A stretch of 64,000 nucleotides of DNA, taken from Blautia massiliensis (ex Durand et al. 2017). Its GTDB lineage: Bacteria; Bacillota; Clostridia; Lachnospirales; Lachnospiraceae. The stretch is taken from assembly GCF_001487165.1 (NCBI RefSeq), contig NZ_LN913006.1:1115293-1179292 (forward strand). The letters are read 5' to 3'. Position numbers and translations under genes: made by a program. Below, one piece after another: positions 37,768 through 47,270 of this stretch. Every line of letters begins with the position of its first letter. Within the stretch, counting starts at the first letter, position 1. The notes under the pieces were generated by a model that was not told where the DNA came from, did not search any database, and worked only from the letters and a program-made list of their open reading frames with translations.

Positions 37768-39654
37768 ATGAACATTGTTTTTTCATCTGATAAGAAAGAA
37801 TATAATACTATTAAAAAAGGTACTGAAATACTGCTGGCTGAAAATGACGGTTTCAACCAAAACATAGAATTGTTTGTTAAATTTCAGGACAGACCAGAAA
37901 TATTGATCAATAAAAGAAAAAACCAGATTCATATCATCTGTCGGGAAATATCTCATTATTACCGCGCACTTAATTATGCCATACATCATATGGAAGAAGA
38001 TGAATTTCAATATCAAGAGCATGTCTGTTTTGAAAGAAACGGTCTTATGCTGGATTGTTCCAGAAATGCTGTATTTACAGTTGAAAAGGTGAAATTCCTG
38101 ATCAAGACACTGGCAAAACTTGGAATGAATGTACTCATGCTTTATACAGAAGATACCTATGAAGTAGAAGGGCAGCCTTATTTTGGAGCTTATCGCGGAA
38201 AATACACCAAGGACGAAATAAAAGAGCTGGATGCTTACGCTTCCATGTTTGGGGTAGAGCTTGTTCCGTGTATTCAGACCCTGGCTCATCTGCACAATGT
38301 GCTGAAGTGGCCGGGAATGGATAAGATTCGTGATTCTGCGGATATTCTCCAGCCTGAAAAAGAGGAAACTTATCAGTTTATTGAAAAGCTGCTCAGCTCA
38401 GTAAAAGAGAATTTTTCTACCAACAGGGTACATCTTGGAATGGATGAGGCTGTCATGCTGGGACTTGGAAATTATCTAAAAGAAAATGGATATAAAAAAG
38501 GGTCACTGATAATCAGGGAACATTGTAACAGGGTCGTAGATATTTGCAGAAAATTAGAATTAAAGCCTATGATATGGAGTGACATGTACATTACAGCAAA
38601 TTCTACAGGCGGATACTATGATCTGCCCGAAAACACGGACTGCTCCAAATGGGAAAAACCGAAAAAAGATCTAGGATTAGTATATTGGGACTATTATCAT
38701 GATGATACCAGAACCTATGAAAAAATGCTGGATATCCATGCGCAGCTTTCGGATAACGTTATTTTTGCAGGAGGATCTTGGATTTGGAACGGAATTTCCC
38801 CCAATTATTCTAAGACCTATGCGTGTACCAAAGCAGCTCTTTTTACTTGTAAAAAATACAATATAAAAGAGGTTCTCTGTACAGCATGGATGGATAATGG
38901 TGCAGAAACCCCGGTGGATGCTTTGCTTCCGGGACTTGTACTTTTTGCACACCTTGATTTTCACAGAGACTATGACGAAACAATCCTTAAGCAGGAGTTC
39001 AGGAACTGCACAGGCGGAAAATTTGATGATTTTATGGCACTTGACAATTTTGATTCCTTATTCTTAAATACGAAAGAGAATAAAGAGGCTCAAAATCCTT
39101 CAAAATATCTGTTATACCAGGATCCAATGTTAGGCATTTTTGATTATCATGTGAAAGAATCAGGTGTCAATACAAAATCTTACTACCAAAACATACAGAA
39201 ATGTATGAAGGAATGTGCAAAAAAAACAGGAAAATATCAGCTTTTATTCTCATTTTATGAAAAACTGGCGGCGGTATTAGCTGATAAAGCCGATTTGGGC
39301 ATGTGTATAAAATCAGCATATGACAGATCGGACAGAGCAGCGTTGAAAGATATCAGTCAGAATGTTATTCCTGGAATCATCTGCAATCTGACAGATATGA
39401 AATCATCAAGAGAAAAAATCTGGATGAACGATGCAAAGCCATTTGGTTATGAGATTCTGGATATAAAAATTGGTGGCGTAATTACAAGACTTAAAAGTAC
39501 AGGATACCGGATTGACAATTATCTGAATGGAAATGTGCTTCGTCTGGAAGAGCTGGAAGAAGAAAGACTTCCCTATTTTACCAAAGGAATGGACAAGCGG
39601 GAGAACTTATGGAATCGCATCATCAGTGGATGTGATTTGAATGACACGATCTGA
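37768..39654 (+). CDS. Intracellular beta-N-acetylhexosaminidase, GH20 family
   Basis: 628 residues. It removes terminal beta-linked GlcNAc or GalNAc. Motifs are ERNGLMLDCSRNAVFTVEKV, LMLYTEDTYEVEGQPYFGAY, and the catalytic Asp226-Glu227 pair in VHLGMDEAVMLGLGNYL. No signal peptide, so substrates enter first. The C-terminal part (about 400-628) is helical and matches the isolated fragment at 4.6 kb. Three copies of AAG/GAGG-type ribosome bases lie before ATG 37768. It complements the glycan locus at 12-31 kb though it is outside that cluster. Confidence 0.92.
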   Translation: MNIVFSSDKKEYNTIKKGTEILLAENDGFNQNIELFVKFQDRPEILINKRKNQIHIICREISHYYRALNYAIHHMEEDEFQYQEHVCFERNGLMLDCSRNAVFTVEKVKFLIKTLAKLGMNVLMLYTEDTYEVEGQPYFGAYRGKYTKDEIKELDAYASMFGVELVPCIQTLAHLHNVLKWPGMDKIRDSADILQPEKEETYQFIEKLLSSVKENFSTNRVHLGMDEAVMLGLGNYLKENGYKKGSLIIREHCNRVVDICRKLELKPMIWSDMYITANSTGGYYDLPENTDCSKWEKPKKDLGLVYWDYYHDDTRTYEKMLDIHAQLSDNVIFAGGSWIWNGISPNYSKTYACTKAALFTCKKYNIKEVLCTAWMDNGAETPVDALLPGLVLFAHLDFHRDYDETILKQEFRNCTGGKFDDFMALDNFDSLFLNTKENKEAQNPSKYLLYQDPMLGIFDYHVKESGVNTKSYYQNIQKCMKECAKKTGKYQLLFSFYEKLAAVLADKADLGMCIKSAYDRSDRAALKDISQNVIPGIICNLTDMKSSREKIWMNDAKPFGYEILDIKIGGVITRLKSTGYRIDNYLNGNVLRLEELEEERLPYFTKGMDKRENLWNRIISGCDLNDTI

Positions 39655-39663
39655 TAAAGGTAA

Positions 39664-39894
39664 ATGAAGGGAATCAGGCTACGTATGAAAATTCTAGTGA
39701 TTTTAATAATTTTTGTATTTGCATTGTCTCTCTTTCGAATGATTCCGGAATGGAGTAAAAATAATAATAAATGTTCTCACCAGCGTTATAAACGATCAGA
39801 AAATAACGGTTTATACAGGAAATCAAAACTATTCTCACAGAATGGTTTTGGTTTCCTTTTTTGCTGTTACAAATCAGTTACAACTGCATTATAG
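39664..39894 (+). pseudogene. Probable frameshifted small exported protein
   Basis: The frame begins with a convincing signal/membrane helix (MKILVILIIFVFALSLFRMI) and then runs into implausible sequence. One base away, after the AATAATAATAA tract near 39760, another frame continues as VLTSVINDQKITVYTGNQNY and ends near 39896. This suggests a slip in the AAT repeats within a short secreted protein. Family unknown. Confidence 0.45.
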
Positions 39895-39909
39895 AATTTA
39901 ATGTATAAT
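39866..39909 (+). promoter_or_regulatory. Response-regulator box and promoter before the OmpR-type genes
   Basis: GTTACAA is repeated with an 11-bp period (39866-39872, 39877-39883), followed by a -10 TATAAT at 39904-39909. Direct heptamer repeats one helical turn apart are typical OmpR-family sites. The same motif precedes the operon at 42137. Confidence 0.65.
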
Positions 39910-39953
39910 TAACCTGTGAAAAGATAGTTATAAAAACATGTGAGGTAATAATT

Positions 39954-40619
39954 ATGAAGGCAAGAATTCTTGTGATAGAAGACGAAATGTCAATCAATGA
40001 CCTGCTATGTATGAATTTGGAGATTGCAGGGTATGAAACAGTGGGATATCTGGATGGAAATGAGGCATATGAAGCAATTATTCAAGATCATGCGTTTCAG
40101 TGTGCACTTGTAGATATCATGCTTCCCGGAAGAGACGGATATAGCCTGTTACCGAAACTGAAGCAGTATGAAATCCCCGTAATATTTCTTACCGCAAAGG
40201 GAGATATCGCGAGCAAGATAAAGGGATTAAAAGACGGTGCAGAAGATTATATTGTAAAACCATTTGAAATGCTGGAAGTAATGGTCCGTCTTGAAAAGGT
40301 ACTGGAACGTAATGGCACTGTACAAGAACAGATTCAAATTGGTGATGTTATCATTGATACGTCTAGTCGTACTGTTACAAAAATGGGCATGGAAATCTAT
40401 TTAAAGCCAATGGAATATAACTGCCTCATGGTGTTCGCCAAAAATCCGAATAAAGCACTGACCAGGAATCAGATTCTGCAGGAACTGTGGAATGAAGAGT
40501 TCTGCGGAGAAACAAGAACTGTGGATGCACATGTGGGTCGTATCAGGAAAAAGCTTGGCTGGCAGGATAAGATTAAAACAATTCCCAGAATCGGTTACAG
40601 ACTTGAGGTGGATTTATGA
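39954..40619 (+). CDS. OmpR-family response regulator
   Basis: 221 residues. Receiver domain (1-115): acidic pocket in IEDE, phosphoacceptor Asp in CALVDIMLPGRDGYSLL and Lys in DYIVKPFEMLE. The C-terminal winged helix (about 130-220) has LKPMEYNCLMVFAKNPNKAL and TVDAHVGRIRKKLG. Its end overlaps the kinase gene by 4 bp. The direct-repeat box before it and before the target operon argues for autoregulation plus control of the lipoprotein/exporter genes. Confidence 0.94.
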   Translation: MKARILVIEDEMSINDLLCMNLEIAGYETVGYLDGNEAYEAIIQDHAFQCALVDIMLPGRDGYSLLPKLKQYEIPVIFLTAKGDIASKIKGLKDGAEDYIVKPFEMLEVMVRLEKVLERNGTVQEQIQIGDVIIDTSSRTVTKMGMEIYLKPMEYNCLMVFAKNPNKALTRNQILQELWNEEFCGETRTVDAHVGRIRKKLGWQDKIKTIPRIGYRLEVDL

Positions 40620-42037
40620 AACTCTTAATAAAGATCTTTTCTCAGACTACATGTATCATTCTGTTGGTATCGTCAGGGATTTTTCTCTATACCACTTATT
40701 GTTGGAAAAATCAGAGTATACAGAATATCAACAGTTATGAAAGCAGTATATTCAGAACAAATATCTTACAGTTTGAAAATAAAACAAGCCTTTCTGACAA
40801 TCAGAAACAGAATGCCGACAACGAAATGCGCCCCCAAATAGTTACTTATGCTTTTCGGCAGGTTTTTCATGACAGCGCGGTTTTATATCTTGATGGAAAA
40901 ATGACCTATAATGGAACTGTTTATGAATTCGATGTAAAAAAGTTAAGAGAATTATGTGCAAGTAAGGCAAACATGGTGGCTCATGGCAGCAACAGTGACG
41001 GTCATGGCCCTATGATCAGTCAGATAAATGGAAGGACACTTTTGTTATTTTACTATGGCAATGTAAATATGGGATATCAGATTGTTACTTATAAAGATAT
41101 AACAGATGTAATAGAAAAAAGTCATCTGCTGTTTTTTCAGACGGGTGTATTTACTTTATCTTTGATCGTGGTGATGGGAATTATCCTTTATTTGAGCCTT
41201 CGAAAAATCACAGCACCGCTTACAAGCCTAAGAGAAGCTACGCTTCTTGTTTCTGAAGGTATTTATGATTTTAAAGTACCGTCAGAGGGAAATACAGAAC
41301 TTGCGCAGGTAGGTGCAACCTTTAATTTTATGACAGGTAAAATAAAAGAACAAATTGAAAGTCTTTCTAACATAAACCGGACACAAAAACAGCTTATTGG
41401 AAGTCTGGCTCATGAGCTGAAAACCCCAATGACTGCAATCATAGGTTATGCAGATACATTGCTTACTGTGCGCCTAACCCCGGAAAGGCAGGAGAAGGCT
41501 CTGATTTATATTGAAAATGAATGTCGCAGGCTGTCAAGACTTTCTATGAAAATGCTGGAATTAACCGGACTCTACGAAGCTTCGGAAGACTCATTCAATC
41601 CAGCTGAAATACAGGTGGATAATTTCCTGAAAGAAGTAAAAGAACTCATTGATTGCAGGCTTCAAGAAAAAAACATCTCTCTTGATGTATTTTGTGAACC
41701 AAAAGAATTGGTAAAGAAGTTTGATCAGGACTTAATGATAAGTGTAGTGACAAATCTAATTGATAATGCAGTCAAAGCTTCCAGGAAAGAATCTAAAATT
41801 GTGCTTGAGGCAACCCCAGACCATCTGATGGTTCAGGATTTTGGAAAGGGAATACCGAAAGAGGATCTGGAAATGGTGACGGAACCATTTTATATGGTAG
41901 ACAAATCTCGTTCCAGGGCAAAAGGAAGTGTAGGACTCGGTCTTTCTTTATGTCAGAAAATTATAGAACTGCACGATTTCCAACTGAAGATTGAAAGCAA
42001 TCCGGGAAAAGGAACTACCGTCTCTGTTTTCTGGTAA
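40616..42037 (+). CDS. Sensor histidine kinase
   Basis: 473 residues. Membrane helices near 8-28 and 170-192 (GVFTLSLIVVMGIILYLSL) flank an external domain of about 140 residues. A HAMP linker is followed by HisKA with the phosphorylated His in GSLAHELKTPMTAIIGYADT and an ATPase domain (NLIDNAVKASRKES, DFGKGIPKEDLEMV, GLGLSLCQKIIELH). ATGA overlap with the response-regulator gene shows translational coupling. The signal may be an envelope-active compound, given the ABC-2 genes it seems to control. Confidence 0.94.
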   Translation: MKLLIKIFSQTTCIILLVSSGIFLYTTYCWKNQSIQNINSYESSIFRTNILQFENKTSLSDNQKQNADNEMRPQIVTYAFRQVFHDSAVLYLDGKMTYNGTVYEFDVKKLRELCASKANMVAHGSNSDGHGPMISQINGRTLLLFYYGNVNMGYQIVTYKDITDVIEKSHLLFFQTGVFTLSLIVVMGIILYLSLRKITAPLTSLREATLLVSEGIYDFKVPSEGNTELAQVGATFNFMTGKIKEQIESLSNINRTQKQLIGSLAHELKTPMTAIIGYADTLLTVRLTPERQEKALIYIENECRRLSRLSMKMLELTGLYEASEDSFNPAEIQVDNFLKEVKELIDCRLQEKNISLDVFCEPKELVKKFDQDLMISVVTNLIDNAVKASRKESKIVLEATPDHLMVQDFGKGIPKEDLEMVTEPFYMVDKSRSRAKGSVGLGLSLCQKIIELHDFQLKIESNPGKGTTVSVFW

Positions 42038-42047
42038 TCACACTAAC

Positions 42048-42103
42048 GTTTACATATCAGTTACAAATCGCGAAAGATTTGGTGTAATGCTCGATGATAT
42101 ACT
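42048..42103 (+). promoter_or_regulatory. Second response-regulator box and promoter
   Basis: TTTACATATCAGTTACAAAT (42049 onward) repeats TTACA with an 11-bp period, as upstream of the regulator gene. A -10 TATACT lies at 42098-42103. The gap from box to -10 is 11 bp longer than in the first promoter, one DNA turn. Confidence 0.6.
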
Positions 42104-42136
42104 TATAACAACCTTAGAAAGGAGATATTACCAGAA

Positions 42137-43621
42137 ATGAGAAAAAACATAAAAAAGTTTGCAGGAATAGTGCTTTGTATTGGAATGTTTACAGGATGCG
42201 CACAGACCCCGGATTCTTCTTTGGTAAAGCCGAAGGGGAGCAAGGCTGTAGATGCTTATACGGAAGCGGATGATGTTAGCGGTTCTAAAGGAGAAGTATC
42301 TGAAAGCAAGAACGATGACGGTTCAGAGTCAAAGACAACCATCAGGAATCTCATTGATGCTCCTCAAAATTATAAAAGCCATGTGGAAGATGACAGTGCC
42401 AAGCTCGTGGTAAATACAGATGCAAGCGTAGAAATTCCGGAAGTGGAAAAGATATCTGCTATTTCTGTCACCGCGGCAGAAGTTACCCAGGAGCTTCTCG
42501 ACCGTATTACAAACGCATTCTTCTCAGAGGCAAAACTTTATACCATGGATAGTTATTACGTGAAGACAAAGGATGAAATTAAAAAAACTCTGGATGAACT
42601 AAAAGAAGACGTTGCAAACGGAAACCTGGACCCGTATAACTATGGAACAGATGATGATGGGAATTATGTCTATGATATCTATGAAGATATTGAGACATGG
42701 GAACAGGAATACGAAACTGCTCCGGAAAAGAAAACCCTGACAGAGGCAAAACCTGTTGCCGGAAATTTTTTCGATTGTATTGCACAAATGCCAGACGATT
42801 CACAATACTATTATAAAATATCTTCCGATGGCTCCGATACCTTGTCAGTCAAGATCAAGAAAGCAGCAAACAAGGGCGGGGAAAAAATACCGGAGGATGC
42901 AATGTGGTGTGATTACGGATATTCTGAAGAGGAAGAAAAACCCACAGAAGAATCTATCGGGCTGTCCCTGGATGAAGCAAAAAAACTTGTAAAGGAAAAA
43001 GTTGAAAAAATGGGCATCACAGATTTACAGTTTTCTAACTGGAATTACGCGGTGTGCAAAAGTTTTGAAGGCGATAATAGTTCAGGTAATTTTGGAAATG
43101 GATATAGAATTGATTATGCACGTACCATAAATGGTGTGCCGGTAACTCAGACAATTGCAGACGGTGGGGCATTGGAAGATATGGACAGCACAATGGAAAC
43201 ATGGTCTTATGAAAGTCTCTGTTTCTATGTCGATAAAGATGGCATAGAAAGCATGACTTATTCAAATCCCTACACAATTGGTAAAATAAAGACAGAGAAT
43301 TTAAATCTTCTTTCATTCAGCGAGGTTATGAAAATTTATGAAAAAATGATGGTGGTAACAAACGCTGATAATATGCAATATGAAAATTCCAGGGTCTATA
43401 ATATTGATCGGATCGTTCTTGGTTATGCCAGAATATATGAGCCGTCTACTGACGCACACACAGGTATTTTGATCCCCGTCTGGGATTTTTTCGGCAGCAT
43501 GACTTCAGAAAGTGAATATAACGGAGAAACAGAATCAAATACCAGTAAAGATCCGAATGAAAGTTTCCTTACCATTAATGCCGTGGATGGCAGTATTATA
43601 AACCGGAATCTGGGTTACTGA
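42137..43621 (+). CDS. Lipoprotein, DUF6034-like
   Basis: 494 residues. Lipoprotein signal peptide with lipobox FTGC (Cys near residue 21), then an acidic, serine-rich linker (DVSGSKGEVSESKNDDGSES) and a large external domain ending DAVDGSIINRNLGY. Regions such as NGVPVTQTIADGG and LGYARIYEPSTDAHTGILIP resemble proteins named DUF6034 in Lachnospiraceae; the name is from memory. First gene of the exporter operon and 1 bp from the next. Perhaps an accessory or sensor lipoprotein of the ABC system. Confidence 0.7.
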   Translation: MRKNIKKFAGIVLCIGMFTGCAQTPDSSLVKPKGSKAVDAYTEADDVSGSKGEVSESKNDDGSESKTTIRNLIDAPQNYKSHVEDDSAKLVVNTDASVEIPEVEKISAISVTAAEVTQELLDRITNAFFSEAKLYTMDSYYVKTKDEIKKTLDELKEDVANGNLDPYNYGTDDDGNYVYDIYEDIETWEQEYETAPEKKTLTEAKPVAGNFFDCIAQMPDDSQYYYKISSDGSDTLSVKIKKAANKGGEKIPEDAMWCDYGYSEEEEKPTEESIGLSLDEAKKLVKEKVEKMGITDLQFSNWNYAVCKSFEGDNSSGNFGNGYRIDYARTINGVPVTQTIADGGALEDMDSTMETWSYESLCFYVDKDGIESMTYSNPYTIGKIKTENLNLLSFSEVMKIYEKMMVVTNADNMQYENSRVYNIDRIVLGYARIYEPSTDAHTGILIPVWDFFGSMTSESEYNGETESNTSKDPNESFLTINAVDGSIINRNLGY

Positions 43622-43622
43622 C

Positions 43623-44513
43623 ATGAGACAGGTATTTGGAATTGTAAGGTACAATTTCTTCGGATTTCTACGCAATCCCAAAGTTGTTTTTATTTTTCTG
43701 TTAGAATTTGTACTTAGTTTCCTGCTTACAGGCAGAATCATGGTTGTAATGGAGACCTACGATACACCGGTACAGGCCATTGAACCATTTATCTGGACAT
43801 TTGGGGATGGGATAGCAGTACTGTCCAGTTCGCTGCTCTTGCTTCTTATGTTTTCTGACCTGCCGAAGATGACACCTGTTACTCCATACCAGCTGACCCG
43901 GACAACCAAGAGGAAATGGCTTTTAGGTCAATTCATTTATGTTATTCTTGTAACTGTTTTATATACGGTTTTGATGCTGCTGTTTACGGCCGTGCTGTGT
44001 ATGAAAAAGAGTTATCCAGGTAATCTGTGGAGCGAAACTGCGGCCATGCTTGGTTATTCAGAATTAGGAAAAAACCTGCAGGTCCCTTCTACAGTAAGAG
44101 TCATGGAAAGTATCTCACCCTATGGCTGTATGCTGCAGGTTTTCTTTCTTCTGTTTTGTTATTCGCTGACCTTAAGCTTTGTAATCCTTGTAGGAAATCT
44201 CTATAAAGGGAAGACTAAGGGGATGATTTTTGGCCTTCTTTACAGTGTCTTTGGTTTTTTATTGGACCCGAAAGTACTGGCTGCAATTTTACATAAAGAA
44301 AAATACGAAATGTATCAGGTAAATGTATTAATCTGCTGGATCAGTCCTCTGAACCAGGCAGTATACGGAAAACATAACTTGGGTTATGACCCATTGCTTC
44401 CGAAAATCACGCATTCCTATATGTTTTTTCTGGGTATTTTAGTTCTTCTTGCAGTTTTTGCAATTAACCGGATGAAAAAATATACCTTTGAATTTCTTGG
44501 AGAAAAGACATGA
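43623..44513 (+). CDS. ABC-2 type transporter membrane subunit
   Basis: 296 residues with about six membrane helices (VVFIFLLEFVLSFLLTGRI, WLLGQFIYVILVTVLYTVLM, MIFGLLYSVFGFLLDPKVLA and others). There is no ATPase motif. It starts 1 bp after the lipoprotein gene and is followed by a second membrane subunit and an ATP-binding subunit, giving a complete ABC-2 exporter. Substrate unknown. Confidence 0.8.
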   Translation: MRQVFGIVRYNFFGFLRNPKVVFIFLLEFVLSFLLTGRIMVVMETYDTPVQAIEPFIWTFGDGIAVLSSSLLLLLMFSDLPKMTPVTPYQLTRTTKRKWLLGQFIYVILVTVLYTVLMLLFTAVLCMKKSYPGNLWSETAAMLGYSELGKNLQVPSTVRVMESISPYGCMLQVFFLLFCYSLTLSFVILVGNLYKGKTKGMIFGLLYSVFGFLLDPKVLAAILHKEKYEMYQVNVLICWISPLNQAVYGKHNLGYDPLLPKITHSYMFFLGILVLLAVFAINRMKKYTFEFLGEKT

Positions 44514-44531
44514 TTGGAAGGGGGAAAACCT

Positions 44532-45260
44532 ATGTGGGGTGAAACAAAACGTATGTTTTTTAATAAGAATTTTCTGGCAGCATGGCTGATAGCCTGCATC
44601 TCCATCGCCCTTGGACAGACTTATCCCAGCTTAAAAAAAGCACTGACATGTGGTACTTTTATCAGTATACTGGAAGGTTCCTTAAAAAGTCAGGCAGTAT
44701 CTTTTGCCATTCCGGTAGCAGCCGTATTGCCATGGAGTGATTCCATTCTGCAAGAATATAAAAGTGGATTTTTAAAGGAAATACTTCCCAGAACGACTCG
44801 CAGACAGTATATCGAAGGTAAAGTCTTTTCCATTATGGTATCTGGTTTTATGGTCTGGACGTTATCTATACTAACGGTACTTTTTATCAATTTTATTGTG
44901 TTCTATCCGCTGGAGATAAAGGGTGCTATTCAGAAAGAAGCACTTCTGGACTTACTCATGAAGGCATTTCGGACAGGACTTATCGGAAGTATCATAAGTA
45001 CTTTCGGTGGAAGCTGCGGGATTTTATGGGATTCTGCTTACATGGCATATGGAATCCCTTTTGTAAGCTTTTATTTCGGAATTATCCTTCATGACCGCTA
45101 TTTTAAGAATCAGATATGGTTTTATCCAGTAGAATGGATACTGGCTGATGAAAATTGGGGACCGGACAAAATAGGAGTTTGGCTATTTCTACTGTTGTTT
45201 TTATTAGTAATGCTGGGAATTCTGGGAGGTGTTTTATATGGAAGATTGGAAGAAATCTGA
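44532..45260 (+). CDS. ABC-2 type transporter membrane subunit
   Basis: 242 residues with about six membrane helices (FLAAWLIACISIALGQTYPS, VSGFMVWTLSILTVLFINFI, WLFLLLFLLVMLGILGGVLY). ATG 44532 is chosen because GGAAGGGGG lies upstream; a TTG at 44514 is in frame but poorly placed. It overlaps the ATPase gene by 23 bp. Partner of the preceding subunit. Confidence 0.8.
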   Translation: MWGETKRMFFNKNFLAAWLIACISIALGQTYPSLKKALTCGTFISILEGSLKSQAVSFAIPVAAVLPWSDSILQEYKSGFLKEILPRTTRRQYIEGKVFSIMVSGFMVWTLSILTVLFINFIVFYPLEIKGAIQKEALLDLLMKAFRTGLIGSIISTFGGSCGILWDSAYMAYGIPFVSFYFGIILHDRYFKNQIWFYPVEWILADENWGPDKIGVWLFLLLFLLVMLGILGGVLYGRLEEI

Positions 45261-45954
45261 AGGGACATTTAATCTGGCCTGTGATCCGCAAAGAGCAAGT
45301 GGAATGATGCAGAACACCTGCGTAAAAATAGAACACGTGACCAAACGTTTCGGTGAAGACATCGTGTTACAGGAAGTAAATCTTTCCCTGAAAACAGGGA
45401 ACGTCTATGGGATTGTTGGAAATAATGGTTCAGGAAAGACCGTCCTTATGAAATGCATCTGTGGGTTTCTTCCTGTAACTACGGGCACTATTTTTGTATT
45501 TGGAAAAAAAATAGGCCATGATGTGGATTTTCCTGAAAGTCTTGGAGTTATTATCGAGACTCCCGGTTTTCTTACACAATATACGGGCTTTAAAAATCTG
45601 GAGATCCTGGCAGACATGAATGGCCGGATCTCGAAGGCCGATATCCGCATAGTCTTAAAAAGGGTAGGATTGGATCCGGACATGAAGAAACCAGTCGGAA
45701 AATATTCCCTAGGAATGCGTCAACGCCTTGGTATTGCACAGGCCATTATGGAAGATCCTCTTTTTTTGATTCTGGATGAGCCGTTTAATGGACTGGATAA
45801 ACATGGCGTGGAAGAAATAAGAGAACTGCTGCTGGATTTAAAAGCAGCAGGAAAAACCATTTTGCTGGCAAGCCATAATGAAGAGGACATCAGAATCTTA
45901 TGTGACCACGTATATGAAATGGATGGAGGAATCTTAAGAGAAAGGACTGCCTGA
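45238..45954 (+). CDS. ABC transporter ATP-binding protein
   Basis: 238 residues. Walker A is GNNGSGKT, the signature is YSLGMRQRLGIAQAIM, Walker B is PLFLILDEPFNGLD and the switch His lies in LLASHNEEDI. ATG 45238 has GGGAGG before it, inside the end of the permease gene. An N-terminal extension of about 25 residues precedes the usual start of the domain. Energises the two ABC-2 subunits encoded upstream. Confidence 0.93.
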   Translation: MEDWKKSEGTFNLACDPQRASGMMQNTCVKIEHVTKRFGEDIVLQEVNLSLKTGNVYGIVGNNGSGKTVLMKCICGFLPVTTGTIFVFGKKIGHDVDFPESLGVIIETPGFLTQYTGFKNLEILADMNGRISKADIRIVLKRVGLDPDMKKPVGKYSLGMRQRLGIAQAIMEDPLFLILDEPFNGLDKHGVEEIRELLLDLKAAGKTILLASHNEEDIRILCDHVYEMDGGILRERTA

Positions 45955-45956
45955 TA

Positions 45957-47270
45957 ATGAAAAATTTATTTGTAAAAACGGCATTAGTATTATGTACGAC
46001 AATAATATTTCTTCCAGCTACCGTTTTTGCCACAGAGCCTCAAAACACGGAGATTACATCTGCTGAAGAAGGATTTACGGACTCAGATCCGTCCGTATCT
46101 TATGAGAATGACAACTCGTTAACCCTTGATGAAAAAGAGGATGATTCTACGAGTACCGAACCTCCGAGTACCGAACCTCCGGCAGAGGATGAAAAGACTC
46201 CTGATAAAGCTGATAGCGATAAAGAAAATCCGGATCCGGATATTTTTACATCAGGAGATGACTTTGGTGATGGTTCTAAATCGAATCCTTTTCATGTTGT
46301 AATAGACAGTGATAATCCGGAGGACGGTGACGCCCCGCAGATAACAGATCCGGTTATAGACAACGGAGGGTATTCGGGCGGTGGGGGAGGAGATAATTCA
46401 ACATCAGACTCATCAAGTGAAAAAATATTACATAAACCGCAGTTATTATTAGAAGACAGCAATCTTTCAGGTGGACGATTGGAGGCTGGTTCTACAACAG
46501 AAATGTCGCTGACATTTCGAAATAAAAGCTGCAGTCAAAATGTATTTGGTTTAAAAATTTCCCTTTCTACAGAGAACAAAGGAATCGAATTTGAGAAAAA
46601 CTCTTTTTATGTACAAGTCCTGGCTCCTGGTGAAGCAATTACTTTGGAACAGATGATTACTATAACAGAAAACTGTGATCCTGGCCAGGCTGTCATTACT
46701 TTTTCTCTGGATTATGAAGATTCGAAAGCAACGGCAACCACCGGTACAGAATTACTGTCTTTTCAGATCATCCAACCGGTTCGTGTTAAGCTGGAAGCTT
46801 CAGATATTCCATCTGTTTTATACACTATGGATACAGTAGAGATCCCGGTAAAAGCAATGAATCTCGGAAGAGACAAAATATACAATGCAAGTGTCAGCTT
46901 AAAGGCTGATGAATTAAGTTCAAACGATACGGCATTCTTAGGGACCATAGAGGCCGGAGATTTATCCCAGGGAAGTCTTCGCATATATGTAAAAGGAAAA
47001 ACAGGAAAATGTGCAGGTCAATTAATTCTTACGTATGAGGATGCCGATGGCAAATCATATGAGGAAGAAATAAAATTTGATTCTGAAATCAAAGAAACCC
47101 AGATAAAGTCCTTAAAGGTTGAAGATGACCAGGAGAAAACCAATAACTGGTGGTATTCCATAGCTGCAGTTGTTGCAGTACTGCTTATTTCCATAATCCT
47201 GATTCTGGTCAGAAAGCTTCATAAGAAAAATATCCTTCTTGAAGAAGCGAGAAAGGCGGCTTCTCATTGA
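45957..47270 (+). CDS. Exported, membrane-anchored protein with Ig/CARDB-like repeats
   Basis: 437 residues. A signal peptide (TALVLCTTIIFLPATVFA) is followed by an acidic low-complexity spacer with STEPPSTEPP and GGGGG (about 30-160). Two beta-sandwich domains (COG1361/CARDB-like; MSLTFRNKSCSQNVFGLKIS, EIPVKAMNLGRDKIYNASVS) follow, then a C-terminal membrane helix (WWYSIAAVVAVLLISIILIL) and basic tail. Related designs occur beside ABC exporters of Firmicutes, where they may extend a transporter outside. It starts 2 bp after the ATPase gene. Confidence 0.72.
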   Translation: MKNLFVKTALVLCTTIIFLPATVFATEPQNTEITSAEEGFTDSDPSVSYENDNSLTLDEKEDDSTSTEPPSTEPPAEDEKTPDKADSDKENPDPDIFTSGDDFGDGSKSNPFHVVIDSDNPEDGDAPQITDPVIDNGGYSGGGGGDNSTSDSSSEKILHKPQLLLEDSNLSGGRLEAGSTTEMSLTFRNKSCSQNVFGLKISLSTENKGIEFEKNSFYVQVLAPGEAITLEQMITITENCDPGQAVITFSLDYEDSKATATTGTELLSFQIIQPVRVKLEASDIPSVLYTMDTVEIPVKAMNLGRDKIYNASVSLKADELSSNDTAFLGTIEAGDLSQGSLRIYVKGKTGKCAGQLILTYEDADGKSYEEEIKFDSEIKETQIKSLKVEDDQEKTNNWWYSIAAVVAVLLISIILILVRKLHKKNILLEEARKAASH

